Of a DNA stretch of 64,000 bases, positions 44,879 to 53,439 are shown one piece after another. Both the position numbers and the translations under genes were made by a program. The notes under the pieces were generated by a model. It saw only the letters and a list, made by a program, of their open reading frames with translations. It was not told the DNA's origin and did not search any database. The stretch comes from Variovorax sp. YR216 (GTDB lineage Bacteria; Pseudomonadota; Gammaproteobacteria; Burkholderiales; Burkholderiaceae_C): the NCBI RefSeq assembly GCF_900107745.1, contig NZ_FNRO01000004.1:525149-589148 (forward strand), given 5' to 3'. Numbering within the stretch: position 1 is the first letter of the stretch; each line of letters opens with the position of its first letter.

Positions 44879-45803
44879 CTGCGGCCCCGGCCGCGCCGGG
44901 ATGGTCTGGGTGCCCGCCGGCACCTTTCTCATGGGCTCGGACCATCACTACGCGGAAGAGGCGCCGGCCCACAAGGTGTCGGTGCCAGGCTTCTGGATCG
45001 ACACCCACGTCGTCACCAACGCCGAGTTCAAGCGATTCGTCGATGCCACCGGGCACGTCACGCTCGCCGAGCGGCCGGCGAACCCGGAGGACTATCCGGG
45101 CGCGGACCCTTCGATGCTCGTGCCTTCCTCGGTCGTGTTCCGCAAGACTGCCGGGCCGGTGGACATGCGCAACACGCACAACTGGTGGACCTACGTGCCG
45201 GGCGCCGACTGGCGTCATCCGCGCGGGCCGGGCAGCTCGCTGCAGGGCCTGTGGAAGCACCCGGTGGTGCATGTCGGCTTCGAGGACGCCGAGGCCTATG
45301 CGCGCTGGGTCGGCAAGGAACTGCCGACCGAAGCCGAATGGGAATACGCCGCGCGCGGCGGCCTCGAGGGCAAGCAGTACTGCTGGGGCGATGAATTCGC
45401 GCCGAGCGGCAAGCTGATGGCCAACACCTGGCAGGGCGAATTTCCGTGGCAGAACCTGATGCAGGACGGCTACGAAGGCACCTCGCCGGTCGGTGCGTTT
45501 CCGCGCAACGGATTCGGCCTGTACGACATGGCGGGCAACGTGTGGCAATGGACCACCGACTGGTACCAGGAGCACGGGAAGATCGCATACGCCTGCTGCA
45601 CGCTCGACAACCCTCGCGGCGGCCCGCCCGAGGAAAGCTGGGACCCGCGCACGCCGCAGACCCGGATCCCGCGCCGCGTGATGAAGGGCGGCTCGCACCT
45701 GTGCGCGCCCAACTACTGCCATCGCTACCGGCCCGCCGCACGCATGGCGCAGCCGATCGACACCGCGACCAGCCACCTCGGGTTCCGCTGCATCGTGCGC
45801 TAG
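44859..45803 (+). CDS. Formylglycine-generating enzyme family protein
   Basis: A 314-residue SUMF1-type protein. In sulfatase-activating enzymes this fold oxidises a Cys of a target sulfatase to formylglycine. The C-terminal GGSHLCAPNYCHRYRPAAR carries both active cysteines in the spacing of true formylglycine-generating enzymes, and the family end SHLGFRC is present. The N-terminal GMVWVPAGTFLMGSD and the central ELPTEAEWEYAARGG are standard. No signal peptide is seen, and no sulfatase gene is in the window. The start overlaps the response regulator, implying co-translation. Confidence 0.9.
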   Translation: MSRPVPDCGPGRAGMVWVPAGTFLMGSDHHYAEEAPAHKVSVPGFWIDTHVVTNAEFKRFVDATGHVTLAERPANPEDYPGADPSMLVPSSVVFRKTAGPVDMRNTHNWWTYVPGADWRHPRGPGSSLQGLWKHPVVHVGFEDAEAYARWVGKELPTEAEWEYAARGGLEGKQYCWGDEFAPSGKLMANTWQGEFPWQNLMQDGYEGTSPVGAFPRNGFGLYDMAGNVWQWTTDWYQEHGKIAYACCTLDNPRGGPPEESWDPRTPQTRIPRRVMKGGSHLCAPNYCHRYRPAARMAQPIDTATSHLGFRCIVR

Positions 45804-46354
45804 CGCTTCAATCGCAGGCCGGTGACGAGATAGGTCAGCCCCAGCACCCCGGTCAGCGCGACCATGAGCGAGCGCCGGCTGTCTTCGGTCGCGAGGCCGA
45901 GGATCAGCGCCAGTCCGAAGAGCAGCGTCGCCAGGCTGACGATGAACAGCGGCAGCGCGCCGCTGCGCCGGCCGTTCGGCAGGGGCTGCCTGCCCTTGGT
46001 GAGGGCGTAGATGATCCCGGCCGCGCCCAGCACGATGCAGAACACGATGACCACGCCGAAATAGGCCACCGAGCCGAGCACGCGAGACTGGATCCCTGGA
46101 TTGGTCAGACCGAACACGCCGATCACGACGCGCAGGACCGCATCCGCGAACACCAGCGAGGAGAGCCATCGCCCCGGCGGGTACTTGGACACCGTGAACC
46201 AGAGTGCCGCACCGATCAGCCCGTCGACGAGCGCGAAGTAGCCGTTGCGTCCCAACCCCTGCTGCGCTTCGGCGGACATCGGCACGACCAGCAGGTAGGC
46301 CACGAAGAGCAGGCTGATCGCCCCCCGAAGCAGCAGGACCAGTCTCAGGTTCAT
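45800..46354 (-). CDS. HdeD/DUF308-like membrane protein
   Basis: A 184-residue integral membrane protein with about six helices, the first at residues 4-24. The arrangement (DGLIGAALWFTVSK; FADAVLRVVIGVFGLTNPG; LVTGLRLKR at the end) resembles HdeD-type DUF308 proteins, some of which are linked to acid resistance. Its function here is unknown. Its stop overlaps the convergent formylglycine-enzyme stop by four bases. Confidence 0.6.
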   Translation of the reverse strand: MNLRLVLLLRGAISLLFVAYLLVVPMSAEAQQGLGRNGYFALVDGLIGAALWFTVSKYPPGRWLSSLVFADAVLRVVIGVFGLTNPGIQSRVLGSVAYFGVVIVFCIVLGAAGIIYALTKGRQPLPNGRRSGALPLFIVSLATLLFGLALILGLATEDSRRSLMVALTGVLGLTYLVTGLRLKR

Positions 46355-46394
46355 GACGCAACTCCCGTCGGATGGATCGTGCCTGCTTCAGGAC

Positions 46395-47024
46395 CTACTT
46401 CTTCTTGGCCGCCTTGCCGCCCGGCTGGACGAACAGCGCCTCGCCCTGGATCAGCGTCGCCTCCACCTGGTCGCCGACCTTGAGCGAATCGAGCAGCTTC
46501 GGATCGTCGATCTCGAACTTGCGCATCTCGCGCACGCCCCGCAGCGTCACCGTCTTCTTCTTGCGGTCGATGGCGAAGACATTGACCACCGCACGGACCG
46601 TGTGCTTCACCGCCACGCCGGGGCTCTGCCCGGGCTGCGAGAGGAACACCTCGACCCAGTCGGTGCGCTGGCGGATGCCACTGCCTTCCGCCTTGCGCAG
46701 TTCCATCAGAAGCGCTGCGCCCTGCTTGAGCGTCACGATGTCGCCGACCTTGAGCTGGTCGAAGTTCTTCACCTCATCGCCGGCCCGGATCGTCACCTCG
46801 GTGCCGTTGGGCCGCTTGAGGGTGATGTCGCGCGTCGCGGCGTCGATCTTGGTGATGGTCGCCGAGCGGGTGACCACGCCACCGGCGACCGCCTCGCCCG
46901 GTTCGCGGCCGATGACGACCGCGCCCGCGTCCGGCGGCGCGGCCTGGGGCTTGTCCTGCGACCAGGCCGGAACCGCCACCGTGGCGGATACCGCCAGCAT
47001 GAGACCCACAATGCGCTTTTTCAT
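46395..47024 (-). CDS. Exported protein of unknown function
   Basis: A 209-residue predicted periplasmic protein with a clear signal peptide (MKKRIVGLMLAVSATVAVPA, ending at AWSQ). The mature part has repeated small beta modules with a common pattern (ATITKIDAATRDITLK and VNVFAIDRKKKTVTLR), each ahead of a VGD segment (LKVGDIVTLKQG; LKVGDQVEATLI). This suggests an internal duplication of an OB- or SH3-like fold. The tail is Lys-rich. I recognise no named family. Confidence 0.75.
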   Translation of the reverse strand: MKKRIVGLMLAVSATVAVPAWSQDKPQAAPPDAGAVVIGREPGEAVAGGVVTRSATITKIDAATRDITLKRPNGTEVTIRAGDEVKNFDQLKVGDIVTLKQGAALLMELRKAEGSGIRQRTDWVEVFLSQPGQSPGVAVKHTVRAVVNVFAIDRKKKTVTLRGVREMRKFEIDDPKLLDSLKVGDQVEATLIQGEALFVQPGGKAAKKK

Positions 47025-47073
47025 GAACGAAGCTCCTGGTGATGGGTAAGAAGGATTCGGATCGTTGGCCGGA

Positions 47074-47469
47074 TCAGTTGCCTGACCAGGGCCCGACCAC
47101 CTGCCACGGCGGTGCGCCCTTGGCGGTGCTCTTGTTCCTGCAGAAGATGTAGTCGCCGGCGTTCTGCAGCGAGCCGTGGCGGTTCTCCACGCGCGCGAGC
47201 TTGCAGCCAGGGCGGCCTTTCGGATCCTTCGAGGGCGTGACGCTGCCGCTGGCGTTCGATCCGCTTTCCCATTTGGTGGTGACGCCATCCTCGCCGTCCA
47301 GCGCCTTGTTGATCGTCTTGGTCATGACGTCGACATCGGCCTTGCTGAAGCGCGTGATCGGCTGGTCGCGGATCCCGTTGTAGAAGTCCATCGGACGCGC
47401 GTCCGCCGACATCGTGACCAGCGCCGCCGCGGCAGCCACCAGCCATCTGATTCCCTCGCTCCTGTGCAT
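47074..47469 (-). CDS. Exported protein of unknown function, possibly surface-antigen-like
   Basis: A 131-residue predicted secreted protein. The likely start is ATG 47469, with a signal peptide ending near residue 24 (ALVTMSADARP). The mature part (ITRFSKADVDVMTKTINKAL; GCKLARVENRHGSLQNAGDY) recalls the C-terminal domain of 17-kDa-type surface antigen proteins, but the match is weak. It lies 49 bp upstream of the previous gene on the same strand and may be co-transcribed. Confidence 0.6.
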   Translation of the reverse strand: MHRSEGIRWLVAAAAALVTMSADARPMDFYNGIRDQPITRFSKADVDVMTKTINKALDGEDGVTTKWESGSNASGSVTPSKDPKGRPGCKLARVENRHGSLQNAGDYIFCRNKSTAKGAPPWQVVGPWSGN

Positions 47470-47828
47470 CCTCGCCCCTTTGCTTCGGAAGATTTGACAT
47501 CGACCATGCGCGCGAACCGTGATCGATGCGTCGTCTGGCCGGATCGTGTTGTAGCCCGCCCGCAGCGCGAAGTCCATCGGGATGGTGTTGCACCCATCTT
47601 GCGATTCGCCGCGCGGCCTGCAAATCGGCCCGACGGGCAGCACCCCTTGCACCTTCGGGCAATGGCCCTCATCGCACCGCGTGCGCGACGCTTTTCAACA
47701 ACGGTTGAGATGCCGCGCACCACAGACGACGAGGCAAGCCGCCATAGTTCATAAGGTCGATGGCACAGCGCGTCGAGCGCGCATTAGGATGAATCGCGCA
47801 ACCAGGATATCGAGGCAGGGAGGCCCGT
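47470..47828. other. 359-bp stretch without a convincing gene
   Basis: This gap separates two divergent exported-protein genes. Reading frames exist on both strands, but none has a ribosome-binding site, signal peptide or recognisable family. The right end has a GGAGG site for the next gene. The rest presumably holds both promoters; I see no strong repeat or hairpin. Confidence 0.5.
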
Positions 47829-48215
47829 ATGAAGACACGTTTCCAGATCGAGTCGCTGCTCACCGCAGTGGCCATGGCGGCGCCATTGGCGACGAATGCA
47901 GAGCCGGCGGCGGCCCTGTCTCCCGAACAACAGGAAGCGGACTACCGCGTGGTCGCCGCACGTTGCGGCACACCGGCCTACGAGAAGGCGTTCTTCAACC
48001 AGTCGAAAGCCGCGGTCGCCGCCGGTCTCGTCTCGAAGAACCGGCCGCCCGCCGAGGTCGAAAAGACCATTGCCACGCTGCGCCGCAGCCCCTTCGTGCT
48101 GGTCGCCGCACCGGCCGACTGCCCGGCACAGATCAAGCAACTCGACGAACTGCGCAGCACCCGCAGCGCGCTGCTCAAGTCCTCGCGCGGCGCGCGCAAG
48201 GCGGCGGCGAGATAG
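47829..48215 (+). CDS. Exported protein of unknown function
   Basis: A 128-residue predicted periplasmic protein. The start has a GGAGG site and yields a signal peptide of about 24 residues (LLTAVAMAAPLATNAEP). The mature part is helical and has two Cys (AARCGTPAYEKAFF; APADCPAQIKQLDE) that may pair, and it ends in a basic tail. I recognise no family. It stands alone on the plus strand between minus-strand genes. Confidence 0.65.
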   Translation: MKTRFQIESLLTAVAMAAPLATNAEPAAALSPEQQEADYRVVAARCGTPAYEKAFFNQSKAAVAAGLVSKNRPPAEVEKTIATLRRSPFVLVAAPADCPAQIKQLDELRSTRSALLKSSRGARKAAAR

Positions 48216-48226
48216 CCAGGGCGGGG

Positions 48227-48562
48227 TCAGAGCCCGCCGTAGATGCTTTCGTCGGGCGATGCGCGATCGTGCCGCTTCGAGGCACTGCGCAGACTCAGGA
48301 CCCACAGCCGCGCATGCCGCTGTTCGCGGCTTTCGAAGCGCTCGGTGAGCCGGCGTATGCCGGGTCGTTCGATTGCGGCAAGGGTCATCCAGTCAGTGCC
48401 GCCAAATGATGGCGACTCCCCGCTGCGATCAACCAAGGCCGGGCGAAGCGCGGTCACCCATTCGGTGGGAACACTCGGATCGCGATCCAGTGTGCGCAGG
48501 GCGATCTTGGCGGCCTTGGGGCTCAACGCCTGGATCTTGTGAAGGTGGAAATCGAGGTCCAA
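48227..48562 (-). CDS. Small hypothetical protein
   Basis: A possible 111-residue soluble, basic protein beginning at a TTG that has a GGGGGG-type site about eight bases upstream. There is no signal peptide or membrane helix and I recognise no family. The N-terminus (MDLDFHLHKIQALSPKAAKI) looks protein-like; the C-terminal half is rich in Arg and Ser and could be a chance frame. It is 11 bp from the convergent exported-protein gene. Confidence 0.45.
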   Translation of the reverse strand: MDLDFHLHKIQALSPKAAKIALRTLDRDPSVPTEWVTALRPALVDRSGESPSFGGTDWMTLAAIERPGIRRLTERFESREQRHARLWVLSLRSASKRHDRASPDESIYGGL

Positions 48563-48602
48563 GAGGCTACCCCCCTTTCAGACACATCAGGATACATGTG
48601 TA

Positions 48603-48617
48603 TGTGAAAATTTCACA
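48603..48617. promoter_or_regulatory. TGTGAAA-N-TTTCACA palindrome
   Basis: A perfect seven-base inverted repeat around one central base, in an AT-rich island of the 96-bp gap between two minus-strand genes. It resembles an operator for a dimeric regulator. It lies about 40 bp upstream of the small hypothetical gene start and just downstream of the next gene. Confidence 0.45.
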
Positions 48618-48658
48618 GGGGTTTTCCCAAGGAGTTTCCTCGGGTTTGCGCGCGAACG

Positions 48659-49537
48659 CTACTCGGAGTTCATTCGTTTGTACTCATTCCGCTTCATCGC
48701 GAGGTAGTCCTGGCGCTCGACCTCGTGCAACTGGCGCGCGTAACGCTCGGTGCTGTCGAACCACAAGGCGAGACGCTGAGGCAGCTGGGCCTTTGTCGGT
48801 TGATCGAGGAAAGCGTCGATCGCGAGGTAGTAGCGCATGGTGTTGCGCTCGACCACGCCGAGCACGCCACCGATGTAGTCCGGTTCCCCGGAAGCGGTCT
48901 TGCCGTTGGCGGTGAAGCCGACCTTGTCGCTGCCGATCGTCTTGAGGTAGCCCTGCATCGCGATCCGCGCGGCGGCGCCGTAGCCGTACGAATAGCTCAG
49001 GTGGATGAAGCTCTTGCCGTCCGGCAGCGGCGTCGCCTCGAGCTCGATGCGATAGTCACGCGTCGACAGCGGCCCCTTGTCGGCCCCGAGGCCCACGCTC
49101 AGGAAGTCCGCGGCCACCGTCGCTGGCTTCCAGACGAAATCGATGCGCTGGGCGTCCGACAGCGGCTGGTCGAACTTCCGCCCCACGGAGACGGCCAGCG
49201 ACTTGGCATCGCCCTCCCCGCGCACCGCGCAGTACTTGGTGTTGAGGTGCAGCATGAGCACATCGCACCACACGGCCGGCTGGCTCAATGACGCGCTCAC
49301 TTCGCTGAAGGGATGGTTCAGCACCGCGAAGATGTTGCCGCTCAGCTGCCCGGATGCTTCGGCCGATTCCAGCACCAGCGGCCGGCCGAAGGGGTTGTCC
49401 GAGAGCTGGGATTGCACGGCGGCGTGCTTGGCTTGCAGCGCCGATGCGCTGCCGAGCATGCCCTGCGCGAACCCCGCGGCAGGCAGGAAGAGAAGACAGA
49501 GCCAGAGCGCCAGGCGGCGGAACATCGAGTGCTTCAT
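48659..49537 (-). CDS. Exported protein of unknown function
   Basis: A 292-residue predicted periplasmic protein. The signal peptide (FRRLALWLCLLFLPAAGFAQ) begins at ATG 49537; an ATG four codons upstream (49549) is also possible. The mature protein is beta-rich, with SGNIFAVLNHPFSEVSASLS and WCDVLMLHLNTKYCAV near the start, whose two Cys may pair, and a helical, charged C-terminus (RYARQLHEVERQDYLAM). I do not recognise the family. Confidence 0.72.
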   Translation of the reverse strand: MKHSMFRRLALWLCLLFLPAAGFAQGMLGSASALQAKHAAVQSQLSDNPFGRPLVLESAEASGQLSGNIFAVLNHPFSEVSASLSQPAVWCDVLMLHLNTKYCAVRGEGDAKSLAVSVGRKFDQPLSDAQRIDFVWKPATVAADFLSVGLGADKGPLSTRDYRIELEATPLPDGKSFIHLSYSYGYGAAARIAMQGYLKTIGSDKVGFTANGKTASGEPDYIGGVLGVVERNTMRYYLAIDAFLDQPTKAQLPQRLALWFDSTERYARQLHEVERQDYLAMKRNEYKRMNSE

Positions 49538-49655
49538 GATGAAAGACATTCTTTCCGCACGGCAGGGACCTCGGCGCGCAGGCGGATGCCTGCTTCTGTC
49601 GAAGCGGAACGGACCCGCGCGCCGTGCACGGCGCGGGCCGCCCCGCCCCAATGGG

Positions 49656-51101
49656 TCAGACCGCCGTGATCGACACCGCCTTGGTGACCAGATAGGCCTC
49701 CATGGCTTCGGGTCCGCCTTCGGAACCGTAGCCCGAGTCCTTCACGCCGCCAAAGGGCATTTCAGGTGTCGGCGTCGCCGGCTGGTTGACCCAGAGCATG
49801 CCCACTTCGAGCTGTTGCGACAACAGGTGCAGGTTCTTGATCGACTGCGTGTAGGCGTAGCCGGCCAGGCCGTAGGGCAGGCGGTTGGCTTCGGCGATGG
49901 CTTCCTCGAGCTTGTCGAAGCCGCGGATCGCCGCGATCGGGCCGAAGGGCTCGTTGTTGAACACGTCGGATTGCAGCGACACGTCGGTCAGCACGGTCGG
50001 CGCGAAGAAGTTGCCCTCGGTGCCCACGCGCTCGCCGCCGGTCGCGACGGTCGCGCCGGTGGCACGGGCGTCCTCGATCACCTTGGCCATCGCGGTCAGG
50101 CGGCGTGCATTGGCCAACGGGCCGAGCGTGGTGCCTTCGGCCAGGCCGTCGCCCACCTTGAGGCTTTCGGCGTGCTTCACCATCGCCTTCGCGAAGGCGT
50201 CGCGGATGCTGTTGTGCACCAGGAAGCGGGTCGGCGAGATGCAGACCTGGCCCGCGTTGCGGAACTTGGCGCCGCCCGAGGCCTTGACCGCGAGTTCGAC
50301 GTCGGCGTCCTCGGCAACGATCACCGGTGCGTGGCCGCCCAGTTCCATGGTGGCGCGCTTCATGTGCGCGCCGGCCATCGCGGCCAGTTGCTTGCCGACC
50401 GGCGTCGAGCCGGTGAAGGTCACCTTGCGGATGATCGGATGCGGGATCAGGTAGCTGGAAATCTCGGCCGGATCGCCGAACACCAGGCCGACGGTGCCCT
50501 TCGGCACGCCGGCGTCGACGAAGGCCTGCAGCAGCGCGGCCGGCGACGCGGGCGTCTCTTCAGGCGCCTTCACGAGGAAGGAGCAGCCGCTCGCGAGCGC
50601 CGCGCCCAGCTTGCGCACGATCTGGTTGATCGGGAAGTTCCACGGCGTGAAGGCGGCGACCGGACCGACCGGCTCCTTGATCACGAGTTGCTGCGCATTC
50701 AGGTTGCGCGAGGGCACGATGCGGCCGTAGACGCGGCGGCCTTCGTCGGCGAACCATTCGATGATGTCCGCGCCGGCCAGCACTTCGCCGCGCGCTTCGA
50801 CGAAGGGCTTGCCCTGCTCCTGCGTGAGGACGCGGGCGATGTCGGCGGCACGCTCGCGCACCAGGCCGGCCGCCTTTCGCATGATCGCGGCGCGCTCGTT
50901 GGCCGGCACCCGGCGCCACGCCTGGAAGCCGCGCTGCGCTGCGTCCAGCGCACGGTCGAGGTCGGCGATGCCCGCGTGGGCGACCTTGCCGATGGGCTTG
51001 CCGGTCGCGGGGTTGATCACATTCAAAGTCTTGCCACTGACGGCGTCGCACCATTCGTTGTCGATGAGCAGGCGCGTGTCGGGATAACTGGCTGAAGTCA
51101 T
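49656..51101 (-). CDS. Aldehyde dehydrogenase, succinate-semialdehyde type
   Basis: A 481-residue NAD(P)-dependent dehydrogenase. The cofactor region is [19 protein letters not shown], the general base lies in [18 protein letters not shown], and the catalytic Cys in [15 protein letters not shown]. The pattern fits the GabD-like succinate-semialdehyde group, but other aldehydes are possible. It is distinct from the dehydrogenase in the sugar operon. It has no obvious operon partner. Confidence 0.88.
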   Translation of the reverse strand: MTSASYPDTRLLIDNEWCDAVSGKTLNVINPATGKPIGKVAHAGIADLDRALDAAQRGFQAWRRVPANERAAIMRKAAGLVRERAADIARVLTQEQGKPFVEARGEVLAGADIIEWFADEGRRVYGRIVPSRNLNAQQLVIKEPVGPVAAFTPWNFPINQIVRKLGAALASGCSFLVKAPEETPASPAALLQAFVDAGVPKGTVGLVFGDPAEISSYLIPHPIIRKVTFTGSTPVGKQLAAMAGAHMKRATMELGGHAPVIVAEDADVELAVKASGGAKFRNAGQVCISPTRFLVHNSIRDAFAKAMVKHAESLKVGDGLAEGTTLGPLANARRLTAMAKVIEDARATGATVATGGERVGTEGNFFAPTVLTDVSLQSDVFNNEPFGPIAAIRGFDKLEEAIAEANRLPYGLAGYAYTQSIKNLHLLSQQLEVGMLWVNQPATPTPEMPFGGVKDSGYGSEGGPEAMEAYLVTKAVSITAV

Positions 51102-51235
51102 GCTGGGTCCTTGAATCCGTGAGAGGGGTGTGCCGGTTCGAGCGGATCGAACGCGGCGAAGGCCGCGCCGCCGGTGGCGGCGCCGGGCGCAACGCGAATC
51201 CTAGCGCTGTTTGCCAACGGCCCGCCCGAGGCGGG

Positions 51236-51856
51236 TCACTGCTCGCTGCCGCCGGCGCGCACCCAGTAGAAGGTCTTTGGCGCCACCGGCATGGAAGGCG
51301 CACGCAGCCGCCGCGGCGGCGCGGAACGGAACTGCCCGTCCAGCGCGCAATACAACGGTTCGCCCTCGGCCAGGCTCCGGTGCGCGTCGAGCATCGCCTG
51401 CAGCGATATCTCGGCGCTGTGGCAGCGGGTCTCCATCCAGCGGACGTAGAAGCGCTCGCGCGTCGCGACGAGTTGGCTGCGCGGCCGTACATCGCCCTCG
51501 GGCCCGATCCAGGTGGCGCCGACGTCGAACGCGAGCATCACCGCGTCGGGTGTGTCCATGCCCGCCAGCGCGCCGCTCTGGGCCGCGGAAAGCCAGCCGA
51601 GCAGTTGGGGCGTGAGTTCGAAGCTGACGGAATCGGGCCCCGATACGCCCGTGCCGGGCACGTCGACGAACACGGTCCGGGTCGCGCGGCTCGCCGCCTC
51701 GGCCATCAGCATGCGCCGGCGTTGCCGACGCGTGCGCACATGAACGACGGCGATCAACCCCGCCAGCGGCCCTGCGGTCGCCAGCACCTCGATGGCATTG
51801 AAGCCCGACAGCGCCGCATGCACGCCGGCGCCCGTGATCCCGATTCCAAGACTCAC
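51236..51856 (-). CDS. Hypothetical protein with N-terminal membrane helix
   Basis: A 206-residue protein beginning at GTG 51856 with a GAGGAG site upstream. One hydrophobic segment lies at about residues 22-40 (IEVLATAGPLAGLIAVVHV), followed by a basic stretch (RTRRQRRRM) and a soluble domain with GVSGPDSVSFELTPQLLGWL and WMETRCHSAEISLQ. I recognise no family. It has no close neighbour on its strand. Confidence 0.6.
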   Translation of the reverse strand: MSLGIGITGAGVHAALSGFNAIEVLATAGPLAGLIAVVHVRTRRQRRRMLMAEAASRATRTVFVDVPGTGVSGPDSVSFELTPQLLGWLSAAQSGALAGMDTPDAVMLAFDVGATWIGPEGDVRPRSQLVATRERFYVRWMETRCHSAEISLQAMLDAHRSLAEGEPLYCALDGQFRSAPPRRLRAPSMPVAPKTFYWVRAGGSEQ

Positions 51857-51954
51857 ACCCGCTCCTCACGAGGCAGGCTCGCCGGAATCCGCGAGCGCCT
51901 GCCGCACAGGGGCTATCGGCAGTCCGCAGGAAAACTTGAGTGCTACCTGATCGC

Positions 51955-53439
51955 CTACTTGATCGACCCGATCGGCCGGGGCGTCATCGCATCCGCCACA
52001 TCCACCCAGCCCCCGCCCATCGCCTGGTAGACATTGACCACCTGCGTGTAGCGGTCGGTCGTGAGCGCCACCTGCGCGAGTTCGGCCGCGAAGAGCTCGG
52101 TGTCGGCCACCAGCACTTCGAGGTAGCCGATCAGGCCGCTTTCGAACTTCAGGCGCGACAGCCGCGCGAATTCGCGCAAAGCGATCACTCGCTCCCGCTG
52201 GAGCGCAACGCCTTCAATGGTCTTCTGGGTGCCGATCAGGGCATCGTTGGTGTCGCGGAAGGCATTGAGGATGGTCGACTGGTAGACCAGTTCCGCCTGC
52301 GCCTTCTGCGCCTCGGCGGACCGGACCTGCCCCTCGATCGCACCGAAGGTGAAGATCGGCCCGGTCAGGCTCGCGGCGGCCTGCCAGGCGGTCGCGGGGC
52401 CAGTGAGGAAGCTGCCCGCCGCGGTGCTGGCGGAACCGTAGAGCCCCGTCAGCGAGATGCTCGGGTAGTACAGCGCGCGCGCCGCGCCGATGCTGGCATT
52501 GGCGGCGACGAGGTTCTGTTCGGCCTGCAGGATGTCGGGGCGGCGTTCGAGCAGGCTCGACGGCAGGTCCGCCGGGATCAGCGGCGCGACGAGCTGGTCG
52601 ATGGTCTTGCCGCGCGGGATCGGCCCCGGGTCGCGCCCGAGCAGGATCGAGATGCGCCCTTCCACCGCGGCGATCTGCTGCTCGATCGCCGGGATCGACG
52701 CCAGCGCCTGCTGCCATTGCGAGCGCACCTGCGTGACCTCGGTCTTGGAGACGATGCCGGACTTGAAGCGCAGGTCGAAGATGCGCGCCGTTTCGCCGAA
52801 ATTGCCGGCGGTCGCCACCGCGATCTCGCGCTGCCGGTCGAGGCCGCGCAGCGTGATGTAGCTCGTCGCAACGCCCGACACCAGCGTGAGCACCACGCCC
52901 CGCTGCGCCTGCTCGCTCGCGTAGACCTGCGACTGCGCGGCTTCGCTCAGGCGCCGCACGCGGCCGAAGAGGTCGATCTGCCAGCTCGCGCCAAGCGCCG
53001 CCTGGTAGAGCGTGAAGTAGGGATCCGCCGGCTCCGGAACCGGCGGCTGCCCGACGCGGCTCGCGCGGCTGCGGCTCGCCGCGCCGCTGTACGCGAGCTG
53101 CGGATAGAACTGCGAGCGCACCGTGCCCAGCGTGCCGATGAACTGGTCGATCCGCGCCGCGGCCACGCGCACATCGAGGTTGCCCTGCAGCGCGGTTTCG
53201 ACGAGGTCGTTGAGCACCGGGTCGCCGAACTGCTCCCACCATTTGGTGTTCGCCACATCGGCGGCCGTCGGATAGTCGATGCGCCATGCGGCCGGTGCCT
53301 GGACCTCGGGGCGCTTGTAGTCGGGGCCGACGGTGCAGCCGCCGAGTGCGACGGCGACTGCGGCCAGCGCGGCCGCCGTGGTCGTCCAGATGCGCTTTCG
53401 CGCCGGGATGTGTATGGAGTGGGACATCGGATCAGACAT
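51955..53439 (-). CDS. RND efflux outer-membrane channel lipoprotein, NodT/OprM type
   Basis: Outer-membrane channel of 494 residues. The signal ends in a lipobox (VALGGC), followed by the family start TVGPDYKRPEVQAPAAW. Two repeats of the TolC-type barrel-helix unit are recognisable (LQGNLDVRVAAARIDQ; AEQNLVAANASIGAARALYY; FESGLIGYLEVLVADTELFA). The start ATG 53439 shares a base with the stop of the preceding proton-conducting subunit (TGATG), so it belongs to the same transcript as the pump genes 6 kb upstream. A second ATG at 53427 is possible. Confidence 0.93.
   Translation of the reverse strand: MSDPMSHSIHIPARKRIWTTTAAALAAVAVALGGCTVGPDYKRPEVQAPAAWRIDYPTAADVANTKWWEQFGDPVLNDLVETALQGNLDVRVAAARIDQFIGTLGTVRSQFYPQLAYSGAASRSRASRVGQPPVPEPADPYFTLYQAALGASWQIDLFGRVRRLSEAAQSQVYASEQAQRGVVLTLVSGVATSYITLRGLDRQREIAVATAGNFGETARIFDLRFKSGIVSKTEVTQVRSQWQQALASIPAIEQQIAAVEGRISILLGRDPGPIPRGKTIDQLVAPLIPADLPSSLLERRPDILQAEQNLVAANASIGAARALYYPSISLTGLYGSASTAAGSFLTGPATAWQAAASLTGPIFTFGAIEGQVRSAEAQKAQAELVYQSTILNAFRDTNDALIGTQKTIEGVALQRERVIALREFARLSRLKFESGLIGYLEVLVADTELFAAELAQVALTTDRYTQVVNVYQAMGGGWVDVADAMTPRPIGSIK

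Noticed and set aside
47526..47708. Small frames in the 359-bp gap
   Set aside because: No ribosome-binding site, domain or sensible composition.
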